Shown here: positions 1-7,795 of the stretch, in pieces
How positions within the stretch are numbered: the stretch's first letter is position 1
How the letters are laid out: every line of letters starts with the position of its first letter
Origin: Salipiger thiooxidans
GTDB taxonomy: Bacteria > Pseudomonadota > Alphaproteobacteria > Rhodobacterales > Rhodobacteraceae
Length of the DNA stretch: 64,000 nucleotides
Assembly (NCBI RefSeq): GCF_900102075.1
Contig: NZ_FNAV01000014.1
Span: 62,001-126,000 of the forward strand
Direction: 5' to 3'
Notes under the pieces: generated by a model
Seen by the model: only the letters and a program-made list of their open reading frames with translations
Database searches by the model: none
What the model was told of the DNA's origin: nothing
Program-made: the position numbers and the translations under genes

Positions 1-699
1 GGTGCCCTCGCTGGTCACGAAGGAGGAATGGCCCTCGGCAATGACCCCCTCGATCTCGCGCAGGACGGCGGTGGGCAGGGACTTGACCGCGCGGATCACC
101 CGCCATGCGTTCCAACCGTGCTTCGTCACCTTCATCGCGACGTCGCGGCGGCGCCAGAGCCAGAGCAGCGTGCCCACCGAGATGCTGTCCGAGAACGGCA
201 CCTTGTCGCGGATGTCCGAGCGCAGGCGCACGGCGACACGGTCAATGAGCAGCAGCGCCTCAGGGACGGTGAAGTCGAGCACGCCCCTGTCGCCCTTGCC
301 CGAGGCCTCTGCGACGCGGCGCACCACCTCCTGCGCGATCGGCTGCAGCTCGTCCCATGGCAGCGGACCCGAGGTCTTTTCCTCGATAAACAGCTGCGCG
401 GCCTCGAAGGCGGCGACCTCGGGCGCGTTCCACGACGGATCGACCCGCGCGTGCAGCTGGTCGGGGCGCGGCGCCCGCCCGGCCTCGCGCCCCCGCATCC
501 AGAGCCGCGTGAGCCGGATGAGCGCAACCAGCCCCCCGAGCGAGATCGAGGCCACGATGAACTCGATCAGCCAGCCGTGTTCGACCATCCATGCGAAGCC
601 GGCGAGCATCGAGGCCACAAAGGGCAGCGCGAGGGCGATGACTGCGAGCAGGCGGTCCCAGCGCAGCAGCGCCGGGCGGAGGCGCTCAGTCAGCTTCAT
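1..699 (-). CDS. membrane-associated partner protein of the DUF697 GTPase (3' end outside window)
   Basis: An open frame on the minus strand starts with ATG at 699 and runs off the window start, giving at least 233 residues. It overlaps the end of the upstream GTPase gene by 14 bp in a different frame, so the two are almost certainly co-transcribed. Residues about 15-35 and 40-65 are hydrophobic (two likely membrane segments), followed by a basic stretch and a soluble helical part containing RVDPSWNAPE. I do not recognise a catalytic motif. The pairing suggests a membrane stress or envelope function together with the GTPase, but that is inference. The C-terminus is not visible. Confidence 0.6.
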   Translation of the reverse strand, partial: MKLTERLRPALLRWDRLLAVIALALPFVASMLAGFAWMVEHGWLIEFIVASISLGGLVALIRLTRLWMRGREAGRAPRPDQLHARVDPSWNAPEVAAFEAAQLFIEEKTSGPLPWDELQPIAQEVVRRVAEASGKGDRGVLDFTVPEALLLIDRVAVRLRSDIRDKVPFSDSISVGTLLWLWRRRDVAMKVTKHGWNAWRVIRAVKSLPTAVLREIEGVIAEGHSSFVTSEGT

Positions 700-1759
700 C
701 CGAAGACCTCCTGAACGCCCGCTGGTAGACCTTGCGCAGTTCCTCCTCGCTGGGCGCACTGCCATGCGCGCTCCGGTAGAGATAGTAGGCCGCGGCCCGG
801 CCGAGCGCGTAGGTCGTGGCGAAGCTGATCGCCCCCGCGGTGGCCGCCCCCACGGTCTGGCCGTAGACCGGAATTAGCTTCGCCAGCTCGCGCAGGCCGA
901 AGTTCGTGGCATAGCGCGCGCCGACGCTGACCCCCATGGTGCTGAGGAAGGCCGCGGCGATCTTGCGATCCCATTTCACCCCGTAGCGCAGGCCCAGCTC
1001 GTGCAGCATCTTGAGCTGCGTCGCGGGCACCGCCACCAGGCCGACGACCGGCGCGAGATCGCTGGTCAGCGCGACACCGGCGTAGGACAGGACGCAGCGC
1101 TTGTGCCTCTGGAATTCCAGATGCTCTGCGTCGCCGGCGCGGGATTTCTCGAGCAGCAGCCCCGCCGCCGGCAGTGCCTCGAGCAGGTGTCCCCTCAGCG
1201 CGTCGAGCCCCTCGACATCGGTCGCCTCGCTCGGAGCCAGCGAGAGGCTGACCGCGGGAAGCTCGCGCCCGGCAGCCCGGTTCATCCTCGCGGCAATGGT
1301 GCGCTCGGCGCGCTCGCGCGCATCCGGGTCGGGCACCAGATCCTTGCCGGTGAGCACGAGGATGGCGCGCATCCGGCTGTCCGAACCGGCGATGTCCGAG
1401 ACCGCATCGGCGAGCATGCCCTGCACCGGATCGTCGAGCCGGCAGACGATCAGCAGCACGTGGCTGCGGTCAAGACAGGCGGCGAGGTCCTCGGCCGGAT
1501 CATAACCCGCCTCGCCCAGGCCGCGGGTGTCGAGGAACCGCACGAGCGGCTGTTCGGGCGGAAAATCGTAGCTGCGTGCGGTGCGTGTGCAGGGCTGGAA
1601 CCCGTTGCCGATCTCGACGTCCGACTGCTCGGTGAGGGCCCCGACCAGCGACGACTTCCCCGCGCCGGTCTTGCCCAGCAGCCAGACCACCGGCAGCACG
1701 ATCTCGTCGTTTCCCTCGGGTGTTGGACGCCTGGAGCGCCTGAATAGTCGGTTCAGCAT
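686..1759 (-). CDS. GTPase with C-terminal DUF697-like membrane domain
   Basis: The 357-residue protein has a G domain of the Era/TrmE-like class. The P-loop GKTGAGKSS is at residues 29-37, the G3 motif DTRG at 77-80 and a G4-like TGKD at 137-140 in place of NKxD. The C-terminal third (about 215-340) is rich in glycine, alanine and small hydrophobic residues and resembles the DUF697/YcjF-type membrane-interacting domain. The following gene overlaps by 14 bp. Family members are often tied to envelope stress, but no specific function can be given. The T-for-N change in G4 is noted; it could alter guanine specificity. Confidence 0.75.
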   Translation of the reverse strand: MLNRLFRRSRRPTPEGNDEIVLPVVWLLGKTGAGKSSLVGALTEQSDVEIGNGFQPCTRTARSYDFPPEQPLVRFLDTRGLGEAGYDPAEDLAACLDRSHVLLIVCRLDDPVQGMLADAVSDIAGSDSRMRAILVLTGKDLVPDPDARERAERTIAARMNRAAGRELPAVSLSLAPSEATDVEGLDALRGHLLEALPAAGLLLEKSRAGDAEHLEFQRHKRCVLSYAGVALTSDLAPVVGLVAVPATQLKMLHELGLRYGVKWDRKIAAAFLSTMGVSVGARYATNFGLRELAKLIPVYGQTVGAATAGAISFATTYALGRAAAYYLYRSAHGSAPSEEELRKVYQRAFRRSSDEAD

Positions 1760-2218
1760 CTCGGTTCCGATCCGCGGCTCGCCTCGTCCGCCTTGCCGGA
1801 ACGTTCCGCCAAAAAGCCGCTCATTTCAACATGATCTGTCGGAGTGGCTGAGCGGATCGCTTCGGGCGTGACATCTTGCTCTCACCGCCTTCGATACAGT
1901 GACGACACAGCGCTTGCGAATCCCAAGGCGCGCCAAGCAGTCCGACTGAAGTCGCGCAGTTTACCGGGAAACGGCCAGCAGCGTGACGCCTCCTGCGCCA
2001 TATTGAGCGACTTCTCGAAACTAGGTGTTCCCATTTGCCCAAGACGCCGTCTTCGCCAAATTTGAGGCAAGGAGACCATGATGAGAAATTAGGATTTCAG
2101 TGATGGGTCAATCGGGGTGACCTGCTCCCGCGAAATCCCTCATCGTAGTGTAGAGTCTGAGCCAACTTGCGCTGCTCCCTAACCTTGGACCGCCGAATTC
2201 TGGAGTTTTTCGGCCTGG
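1760..2218. other. intergenic stretch upstream of the GTPase, no gene seen
   Basis: About 460 bases without a convincing coding frame. Short frames on both strands lack codon bias and recognisable motifs. It must hold the promoter of the minus-strand GTPase operon. Its right part (about 2110-2218) borders the IS remnants and may include IS terminal sequence, but I could not match both ends of any element. Confidence 0.4.
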
Positions 2219-2540
2219 TCATGGCGACGGGCTGGCTGCGCCGCCGGGATAATGCAGGGCGATCGGGAGGTTGTATCCGATGGCGCTGTGGGGTCGGTCT
2301 TCGTTATAGTGTCTACGCCAATCCTCCAGTTCTTCTTGCGCGTTCGCAAGGCTCATGAACCAGTGCGCGTTCAGGCATTCCGACCGGAGCTTGCTGTTGA
2401 AGGCCTCAATGAAGCCATTGTCGGTTGGCTTGCCAGGGCGTGAGAAGTCCAAAGTGACCTCGTTGGCATAAGCCCACAGGTCGAGATCGCGAGAGATAAA
2501 TTCGCTGCCATAACCTGTCGGCAGCGCTTGTTCCCGACGT
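2219..2540 (-). pseudogene. IS3-family transposase (orfB), C-terminal fragment
   Basis: The minus-strand frame ending at 2219 contains the typical end of an IS3-group integrase-core transposase: GSEFISRDLDLWAYA, then SRPGKPTDNGFIEAFNSKLR with the catalytic glutamate region, and finally EDWRRHYNEDRPHSAIGY. The N-terminal two thirds, with the first catalytic Asp, are missing. The second Asp region is also damaged: YGSEF stands where DNGSEF is expected. The homology stops near 2540, where a second IS fragment begins on the opposite strand. It cannot encode an active transposase. Confidence 0.85.
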
Positions 2541-2956
2541 GCTACGGCATCCAATTCGCAAAGCAGCCCCGAAACCGAAATACTGCCTACTCCAGGCCCA
2601 TGCGCTTCGGCATGATCTGCAAAGCCAACGGCATTGAGCATCGCCTCACGAAGCCCAACCATCCTTGGGGTTGGGAGGATTGGGAAGCAGTCCCGGGCAC
2701 TGTTTCTCCGACAAACGGTCAGGTTGAGCGGATGAACCGAACGATCAAGGAGGCCACCGTCGGGCGTTTCCACTACGATAGCCACGACCAGATCCGCACC
2801 CACCTCGCGGACTTCATCGCTGCCCACAATTCCGCTCGCCGGCTCAAGTCGCTCAGCGGTCTCACACCTTGTGAATACGTCTGCAAGGTCTGGATTTCAG
2901 AGCCGGACAGATTCATCTTAAACCCGATCCACCAAATGCCGGGACTGAACACCTAA
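2541..2956 (+). pseudogene. IS481-family transposase, C-terminal fragment with internal insertion
   Basis: The plus-strand frame carries YGIQFAKQPRNRNTAYSR, GIEHRLTKPNHP, TNGQVERMNRTIKEAT and a C-terminus ending ILNPIHQMPGLNT, all typical of IS481-type transposases. The start of the gene is absent. About 15 extra residues (roughly 2665-2710) are inserted between NHPW and TNGQ, next to a catalytic region. Like its neighbour it begins at the (D)NG catalytic segment with Tyr replacing Asn. It is dead, and the two fragments meet tail-outward near 2540. Confidence 0.85.
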
Positions 2957-2998
2957 CGGGCGACTGTGCGCAGAAGCCGGGTCGTGGCCCCTACCAGT

Positions 2999-3433
2999 TC
3001 ATCCCATTTGCCTGAAACCCTCATTGATCGCTTCGAAGGGCAGCATGATCGAGCCAAACCGCGTCGGAAATCCGCGGGCGGCGGAAAAAACTGACAACTC
3101 TTCCCACGGAGCGGCAAAGACCTGCTCCTGCCCATGCAAAAGGTCCCAGAGTGCCGCCCCGGCCGCAGCCACTTCGGCCCGGCACTGACCGACGGCGACT
3201 TCGGTGACGAGGCCCAGCGAGGCCATGCCCAGGGTGCAGGCCCGCGACCGCCAGCCAAGAGCGCTGATGCGGCCCTGCTCGCGCATCAGGTCCAGGGTAA
3301 TCATGCTGCCGCAAACCTGGCTTCTGCGGGAAACCGTAGCCTCCGGGTTCTTCAGCCGCCGATCGGAACGCACCCGAGCGGCAAGCTCTCGGATGCGCGG
3401 TCTGTAGAGTGCGGCCAGTTCCGCCTCATTCAT
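2999..3433 (-). CDS. IscU/NifU-like iron-sulfur cluster scaffold protein
   Basis: The 144-residue protein resembles the N-terminal IscU/NifU scaffold fold. Two of the usual ligand positions are seen, in QVCGSMITLD and SRACTLGMAS. The third, C-terminal cysteine is absent, since the end reads ARGFPTRFGSIMLPFEA. I chose the ATG at 3433, which follows the upstream gene by 8 bp. The longer frame to 3622 would overlap DUF1641 extensively. It is the last gene of a three-gene operon with a flavoprotein and DUF1641. A role in cluster assembly or sulfur handling is likely but not proven. Confidence 0.7.
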   Translation of the reverse strand: MNEAELAALYRPRIRELAARVRSDRRLKNPEATVSRRSQVCGSMITLDLMREQGRISALGWRSRACTLGMASLGLVTEVAVGQCRAEVAAAGAALWDLLHGQEQVFAAPWEELSVFSAARGFPTRFGSIMLPFEAINEGFRQMG

Positions 3434-3441
3434 AGACACGG

Positions 3442-3873
3442 TCAATCCACGTCGGGCTCGGGCGTCACCTGACGGCCCAGCACGGCAAGAAACTGAAGCG
3501 CAAAATGCAGCCCTCGCCGCACATCCTCGTCGCCTGCCGCCCGCAGCAGACCCAGCCGCGACGGCACTGGCGCGGTCGCCGCCTGATTGGCCGCATAACG
3601 CGCAGCATTGCCGAGCGCCCACGCGGTACCGGTGATGTCTTCATACGCGGTCATCATCTTCTGGATCATGGCATCATCCGCCATGTCCACACCGTCCGAA
3701 GCGAGCGACATCAGATCGATGACATTGTGCAGGCGTCGGCCTTGGATCAACGGTGCGAGCTTGTTGGCAAGATCGATCAGGCCCTCCTCCGTCGCTGCGT
3801 CGGAAAAGGCGCTCTCTTGATTGATGCGCTCGAGCAGCGGGGTTTCCGCGCCGTTTGCTGTGGGGTTCGCCAT
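3442..3873 (-). CDS. DUF1641 family protein
   Basis: A 143-residue, mostly helical acidic protein. The block ANKLAPLIQGRRLHNVIDLMSL and the helical C-terminus match what I recall of DUF1641, a family often encoded beside sulfide:quinone reductases and formate dehydrogenase genes in Alphaproteobacteria. It sits between the flavoprotein gene (30 bp upstream) and the IscU-like gene (8 bp downstream). Biochemical function is unknown. No signal peptide or membrane segment is seen. Confidence 0.7.
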   Translation of the reverse strand: MANPTANGAETPLLERINQESAFSDAATEEGLIDLANKLAPLIQGRRLHNVIDLMSLASDGVDMADDAMIQKMMTAYEDITGTAWALGNAARYAANQAATAPVPSRLGLLRAAGDEDVRRGLHFALQFLAVLGRQVTPEPDVD

Positions 3874-3902
3874 GGCGCCCTCCTGTTCTTAAGCTTCAGA
3901 TC

Positions 3903-5093
3903 TCAGATGATGCCGCGCGCGACAGACCAATAGATGCCGCGGTTGAATGCCTTGCGCAGCAGTCCGCCGACCTTGGTCGGCGGCGTCGGATACACATCCT
4001 CATCGTAGTTGTAGAAAAGCGGCATGCCCGCTTCCAATCCCATCTGCGCCACGGCCTGCACCTTGCCGTCATAGTGCTCGACGATGCGGCCCAGCCGCAT
4101 ATCCCCGGCGATATTGTTGACGATCACCGGGCACTGGTTGTGGCAGGAGCCGCCGGCCTTGGAGATCGGCAGATCGACCGTATCGCCCATCACGTAGGCA
4201 TTTGGATAGCCTTCGAGTTGCAGCGTGTCCCGGTCGGTTGGCAGCCAGCCCTCGTTGTTCGCCGCTTGCGAGAGACCGCTGTTGATCACCGCATCCACAG
4301 CGCGGATCGGCGGGGTCGACATCAGAATGTCGAACTCTTCTTCCTCGCCCTCTCTGGAGATCGCGACCTTGCGTTCCGGATCGACCTTGGCCAGCGTGAA
4401 GCTACGCTTGTATTTGATATCGCGCTCTTCGAAGATCGGCGGCAGGACAGAACACACCTCTTCCTGCATGAACAGGCAGTTGCGCAGAAGCTGAGAAACG
4501 GTCGGATAGGTATAGACGATCTCGATCTGGTCGCGCACACCCTTGCGGCGCAAATACTCGTCGAGCATCAGCGTGGTTTCCATCGGCGCGATGCCGCATT
4601 GGTGCGGGACGTTCGGCGTTTCGGGGAAGTTCACGGTGACAAACACCCGGCCCTTTTCAAGCGTCAGCAGTTTGTCCGATAGTTTCCGGGCCGGCTCGTA
4701 TTGATAGAAATAGTCTCCGCCTTCCTTCAGCCCCTCGATCCGTTCAGGCGCGGGCAGACAGCCGGTGGAAACCACGATGTAATCGTAGCTGATCGTCTTG
4801 CCGCTGGCGGTCTTCACCTTGGAGCCCTTGAAATCGAAGGCTTCAACCTTGTCGAGCTGAAAGTCGATCTCGGGACGCAGAAGGGACTGCTGTTTCCTGC
4901 GCAGTTCACCTTTAAAATACATGTCAAAGGCAACATACATGAACGCCGGCTTGTAGTAGTGCCACGGATTGTCCGAAAGCATGGTCACCTTGACCTTGCC
5001 GTTTGCGATCTCTCTGTAGAACTTGGTGACAAGGCTGTTTGCGGTCATCGTACCGCCGATACCGCCACCGACCACGAGTATATGCTTTTGCAT
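3903..5093 (-). CDS. sulfide:quinone oxidoreductase-like FAD-dependent flavoprotein
   Basis: The 396-residue protein begins with an FAD-binding Rossmann motif GGGIGG at residues 9-14 and has a second conserved FAD segment, AYVMGDTVDLP, near 299-309. Cysteines occur at 112 (STGCLPAP), 166 (HQCGIAP), 206, 214, 317 and 321 (CHNQC). SQR enzymes use two or three such cysteines to take sulfide to polysulfide while reducing quinone. The C-terminal segment (GLLRKAFNRGIYWSVARG) could be the amphipathic membrane anchor. The start at 5093 is set by GGGAGGG just upstream; the longer frame to 5252 crosses the promoter region. DUF1641 and an IscU-like protein follow. The substrate could be another sulfur species. 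Confidence 0.8.
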   Translation of the reverse strand: MQKHILVVGGGIGGTMTANSLVTKFYREIANGKVKVTMLSDNPWHYYKPAFMYVAFDMYFKGELRRKQQSLLRPEIDFQLDKVEAFDFKGSKVKTASGKTISYDYIVVSTGCLPAPERIEGLKEGGDYFYQYEPARKLSDKLLTLEKGRVFVTVNFPETPNVPHQCGIAPMETTLMLDEYLRRKGVRDQIEIVYTYPTVSQLLRNCLFMQEEVCSVLPPIFEERDIKYKRSFTLAKVDPERKVAISREGEEEEFDILMSTPPIRAVDAVINSGLSQAANNEGWLPTDRDTLQLEGYPNAYVMGDTVDLPISKAGGSCHNQCPVIVNNIAGDMRLGRIVEHYDGKVQAVAQMGLEAGMPLFYNYDEDVYPTPPTKVGGLLRKAFNRGIYWSVARGII

Positions 5094-5238
5094 GATCCCT
5101 CCCCTGGAATACTGGAACCCTCCACCCACCAGTGCAGTGGACTTCGGACCAGGGGTCCAAATACGAGCAGATTTGGCTTGCGACCAAGCACCAACCTTTC
5201 CATTTTGGAAAACAGGGGTGCGTGGGAGGGGCCAAAAA
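5094..5238. promoter_or_regulatory. divergent promoter region with palindromic operator candidates
   Basis: The 145-bp gap between the divergent SQR-like operon and the winged-helix regulator holds two perfect inverted repeats. TTTCCA-TTT-TGGAAA lies at 5197-5211 and GGACC-AGG-GGTCC at 5146-5158. A near-perfect 12-mer (CCAgTGCAgTGG) lies around 5130-5140. The 5197 site is about 28 bp from the regulator start and is the best candidate for its binding site. That the regulator binds here is inference from position. Confidence 0.55.
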
Positions 5239-5661
5239 ATGAACGACGCCATCAGCTCTCAGCAAGAGCCCGACGCGATGCGGGCGGCGGTTCAGTCACA
5301 GATCATCGACTGTCTCAACCGGTTCTATGCGATGGAATCGGGGATGTGGGGCAAGCCGCTCGACAGCCTGATCATCCGTACGGTTGTGCAGGGCCGGATG
5401 CAGGGCAAGCTCTATGATTTTTCGGCTCTGTCAGAGGCGCTCGACCTTCCGATCAGCACCCTACACCGCAAGATCAACAGCTTGGTCGAAAGCGGCTACC
5501 TGCGGCGCGAGCCCGTCGGAAAATCGATCTATATCGCGCCAACCGAGCGCACCTCGGTCAGGTTCGATGAGTCTTTCGAGGCGATGGTCACGACCCTGCG
5601 GCGGCTCTACCGAGGCGAATACAACTTCGACGGCGCGCCGAACCTCTGCGACGAGCCATGA
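5239..5661 (+). CDS. winged helix-turn-helix transcriptional regulator
   Basis: The 140-residue protein has a central winged-helix region: LSEALDLPISTLHRKINSLVESGYLRREPVGKSIYIAPT (about 60-105) contains a recognition helix and a beta wing. This arrangement is MarR/IclR-like. A run GGAGGGG precedes the ATG at 5239. It is divergent from the SQR-like operon with palindromes in the shared promoter, so it probably controls that operon and itself. No ligand-binding domain is evident; two cysteines (in IIDCLNRFY and NLCDEP) could sense redox or sulfur signals, which is speculation. Confidence 0.75.
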   Translation: MNDAISSQQEPDAMRAAVQSQIIDCLNRFYAMESGMWGKPLDSLIIRTVVQGRMQGKLYDFSALSEALDLPISTLHRKINSLVESGYLRREPVGKSIYIAPTERTSVRFDESFEAMVTTLRRLYRGEYNFDGAPNLCDEP

Positions 5662-5965
5662 GCGCCCCCATAAAGCCGGATGCTGACGTAAGCGAGAATG
5701 TGCTCTGTGCCGATCTTCGACGAGAAGCAGATCAGAGGTATTCAAACGGAAACAGCATGCGCCTGAAGTCAGGGCGAAGGCAGCGCTTAAAGCGCTTGTC
5801 CGTTAATCTGTCATGGTCGGCCGTTCCAGATCGATCCCGTCCCGAGAGTGGATCTGCCTTTGGCCACGGCGCTCTTCCACGGAATGCTCCCGTGCCGTTT
5901 CATCTCGACAGGACGTTGTTGCGCGACGCATGCCTGAGACCTGATGGCCCCTTTCGCCGCCGGCG

Positions 5966-6147
5966 TCATGCCACGCGGACGATTCCAGCGGTGCCCGGCG
6001 CATTGAACCGGTTGATGAGGAAGCGGTTGATAAGGGCGATGCGGATCTGGATTTCGGCGGTTTGTCGGCCCGGGTCTCTTGACGCGACGCGCTCGCCGAA
6101 GGCCTTGAGGCACCGCATTTTCGCCTCGATCCGGCTTCGGACGTGGC
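5966..6147 (-). pseudogene. IS5-family transposase, C-terminal remnant
   Basis: Reading the minus strand from about 6147 gives RIEAKMRCLKAFGERVASRD, then RQTAEIQIRIALINRF and a stop at 5966. This matches the C-terminal end of IS5/IS903-type transposases, where the same residues cover the last catalytic Glu region. A short local duplication (INRFLINRF) is present. Nothing upstream continues the homology, so only about 60 codons survive. Confidence 0.75.
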
Positions 6148-6980
6148 ATCCGGTTCATCCCCTGCCCTCTCGGTGACTGCGTGCACTCATCGAGAGGGGC
6201 GGCCGGGGTTGCCGTCATGCGCCGCGAGCCAAGTCAACTCCTTGTCCAGCCAGATCAGTCGCGACCCGCGATTGAGAAGCGAAGCCGTGTAGCTCGACCA
6301 GTTCGTCGCGCGATAGCGGGCGGCTGCAGGCTTGCTCATCCACCCTGTCTAAGCGATTGGATTCACGAGGTGAATCCTTCGCAGACAGAGTTCTGCAACA
6401 ACGCCAGCTCGCTGGAAGAACAGGTGCGCAACGCTTTCGCGGAAGGTCACACCGCCGAGACCGCCCGTCAAGCATGGCCAATCAGTGCTGGCGCGACATG
6501 GCGCTTTCAAGCTTCGCGGGAACTGGGGACTTGTATTGAGTGACAGCAGTGTTGCTGATCACGGGCTGATTCCTCGACGGCACCATCGCGGGTTCGTCGC
6601 CGTTCCTGGCTGCTCGGTACGCTCGCTCGAGCTGACACTAGGCCCATTCGTGCCGCGACTCGCCAAGGCCGGCTCGTCCGCTCGGGATACTGCGCGTTGC
6701 CCTGCCTCGTGCCCGCGATCGCCCTGGCTTTCCCGACCGATATGCACGGGATTCATAACTCTCAACAAATGAAGGGCTACACGATCCTGAGCGAAACACT
6801 CGCCTTGCGCGGGCAGAAAACCCGACCGAAACGATTGGCATCCGATCCCGACAATATCAATCAACCATTTGTTTTTATTCGGTTTTATCTTGCCAACTCC
6901 GCGAGTTGCAACCATATCCCCTTCATGGCGAGGGACGCTGGACCACGGCCCTTACCAACAGAGATACATAGGAGAAAGCC
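6148..6980. other. decayed intergenic DNA, no gene recognised
   Basis: About 830 bases without a coding frame that shows family motifs or consistent codon use. Base composition is lower in GC than the neighbourhood between about 6740 and 6900. It follows the IS5 remnant and is probably residual DNA from past insertion and deletion events. The promoter of the small cysteine protein at 6981 must lie at its right end. Confidence 0.4.
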
Positions 6981-7175
6981 ATGTCCAACGAGCATAACTG
7001 CGCAACCTGTGCCTTCTTCGAAGACCACAAGGCGAACACCACTGCGGTTCCGGATGATGCCGGCCTCTGCCGCTTCAACCCGCCGGTCACCCAGCCCGAA
7101 GCCAACGCCCGCGGCCTCTGGCCGGTGGTGAAATCCGACGACTGGTGCGGCCACTTCGAAGCCGAAGCCGCCTGA
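6981..7175 (+). CDS. small cysteine-containing protein, possible metal site
   Basis: A 64-residue protein preceded by AGGAGA seven bases before the ATG. It has CATCAFF near the N-terminus, then GLCRFNPP and finally DDWCGHFE, so four cysteines and a histidine are placed as in small zinc or iron-sulfur proteins. The motif GLWPVVKSDDWCGHF recurs in small Rhodobacteraceae proteins as I recall, but the function is unknown to me. It stands alone, about 250 bp upstream of the candidate two-hairpin sRNA on the same strand; co-transcription is possible. Confidence 0.7.
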   Translation: MSNEHNCATCAFFEDHKANTTAVPDDAGLCRFNPPVTQPEANARGLWPVVKSDDWCGHFEAEAA

Positions 7176-7421
7176 GCGGCCCGGAACAGGGCGACGCCAT
7201 CCATCCCCCCAGCAAGGCAGCCCGCGCGGGCGACCCAGCAAGGCAGACAGACAGCCAAGCCGAAGAGGAAGAGCGGATCGACGATCCGTCCTTTCTTGCG
7301 TTTCAGGTCGCGAAAAGCCAATGCCATGCGCCAGCGGCAAGGCGGCCTTGCAGCCGCGTCCCTTGTTCTGCACCGCAGCACTGCGTAGGTAGGGGCAACG
7401 GCGCAGCGATGTGCCACAGAG

Positions 7422-7499
7422 TTTCCTGGGGTTCTCTCCTCCTCCCTGAGCCCCGGAAATCAGCGGCGACCCTCTCTCCTCCTCCCTGAGGGTCGCCGC
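7422..7499 (+). ncRNA. two-hairpin anti-Shine-Dalgarno RNA, CcsR ('cuckoo')-like
   Basis: Two adjacent hairpins carry the same 13-nt loop, TCTCCTCCTCCCT. Hairpin 1 spans 7422-7459 with the loop at 7435-7447; its stem has 12 pairs including one G-U, plus a single bulge. Hairpin 2 spans 7463-7499 with a perfect 12-bp stem and the loop at 7475-7487. The arrangement matches what is known of the CcsR RNAs of Rhodobacter sphaeroides, which expose CCUCCUCCC and act on C1 genes such as flhR. No strong promoter or U-run terminator was located, so exact ends are unknown. RNA-seq support is not available here. Confidence 0.65.
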
Positions 7500-7560
7500 G
7501 CCCCTACCCTCCCCCTCGCATTCACCAGCAGTCCGCCCCCTTGCATATGCCCTGCGCATG

Positions 7561-7595
7561 AAAAGACCCGCCTGGCACACGGGCCGGGCGGGTCT
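7561..7595 (-). terminator. Rho-independent terminator of the 56-aa gene
   Basis: On the minus strand AGACCCGCC and GGCGGGTCT pair perfectly (9 bp; plus-strand arms 7564-7572 and 7587-7595), followed by a TTTT run at 7564-7561. It lies about 30 bp after the stop of the minus-strand gene ending at 7625. Confidence 0.75.
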
Positions 7596-7624
7596 GTCTG
7601 TCGTGGTCAGCGTCCCTCGAGGGA

Positions 7625-7795
7625 TCAGGCGGCGGTGCTGCGGTCCATGCGCTCGCGCTCGGCGGAGACCGCCTCGAGGTACAGCTCCGGATCATCGTCC
7701 GAGCCGCAGACCTTCGTCGCGATGTCGAAGTCCGACATGCCACGCAGCAGCAGAAGCTCGACCTTGTTGGCCTGCTCGCGGTTCAGAAGGTTCAT
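7625..7795 (-). CDS. small conserved protein of unknown function
   Basis: A 56-residue acidic, helical protein starting MNLLNREQANKVELLLLRGM. The ATG at 7795 has GGGAGAGGA just upstream and a clear terminator follows, which together argue that this short frame is real. The longer frame to 8347 has no supporting start signal. No domain is recognised. No signal peptide or membrane segment is present. Confidence 0.6.
   Translation of the reverse strand: MNLLNREQANKVELLLLRGMSDFDIATKVCGSDDDPELYLEAVSAERERMDRSTAA

Noticed and set aside
1841-1925. tRNA-Ser/Leu-like opening GGAGTGGCTGAGCGG
   Set aside because: No matching acceptor end, anticodon stem or T-arm follows.
5811-6218. 135-codon minus-strand frame
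   Set aside because: A different frame in the same DNA shows the IS5 transposase C-terminus, so this one is a shadow.
7434-7490. repeat of CTCTCCTCCTCCCTGAG taken as a possible CRISPR or direct repeat
   Set aside because: Only two copies, each inside its own hairpin loop; better explained as a CcsR-like RNA. No CRISPR array or cas gene is in the window.
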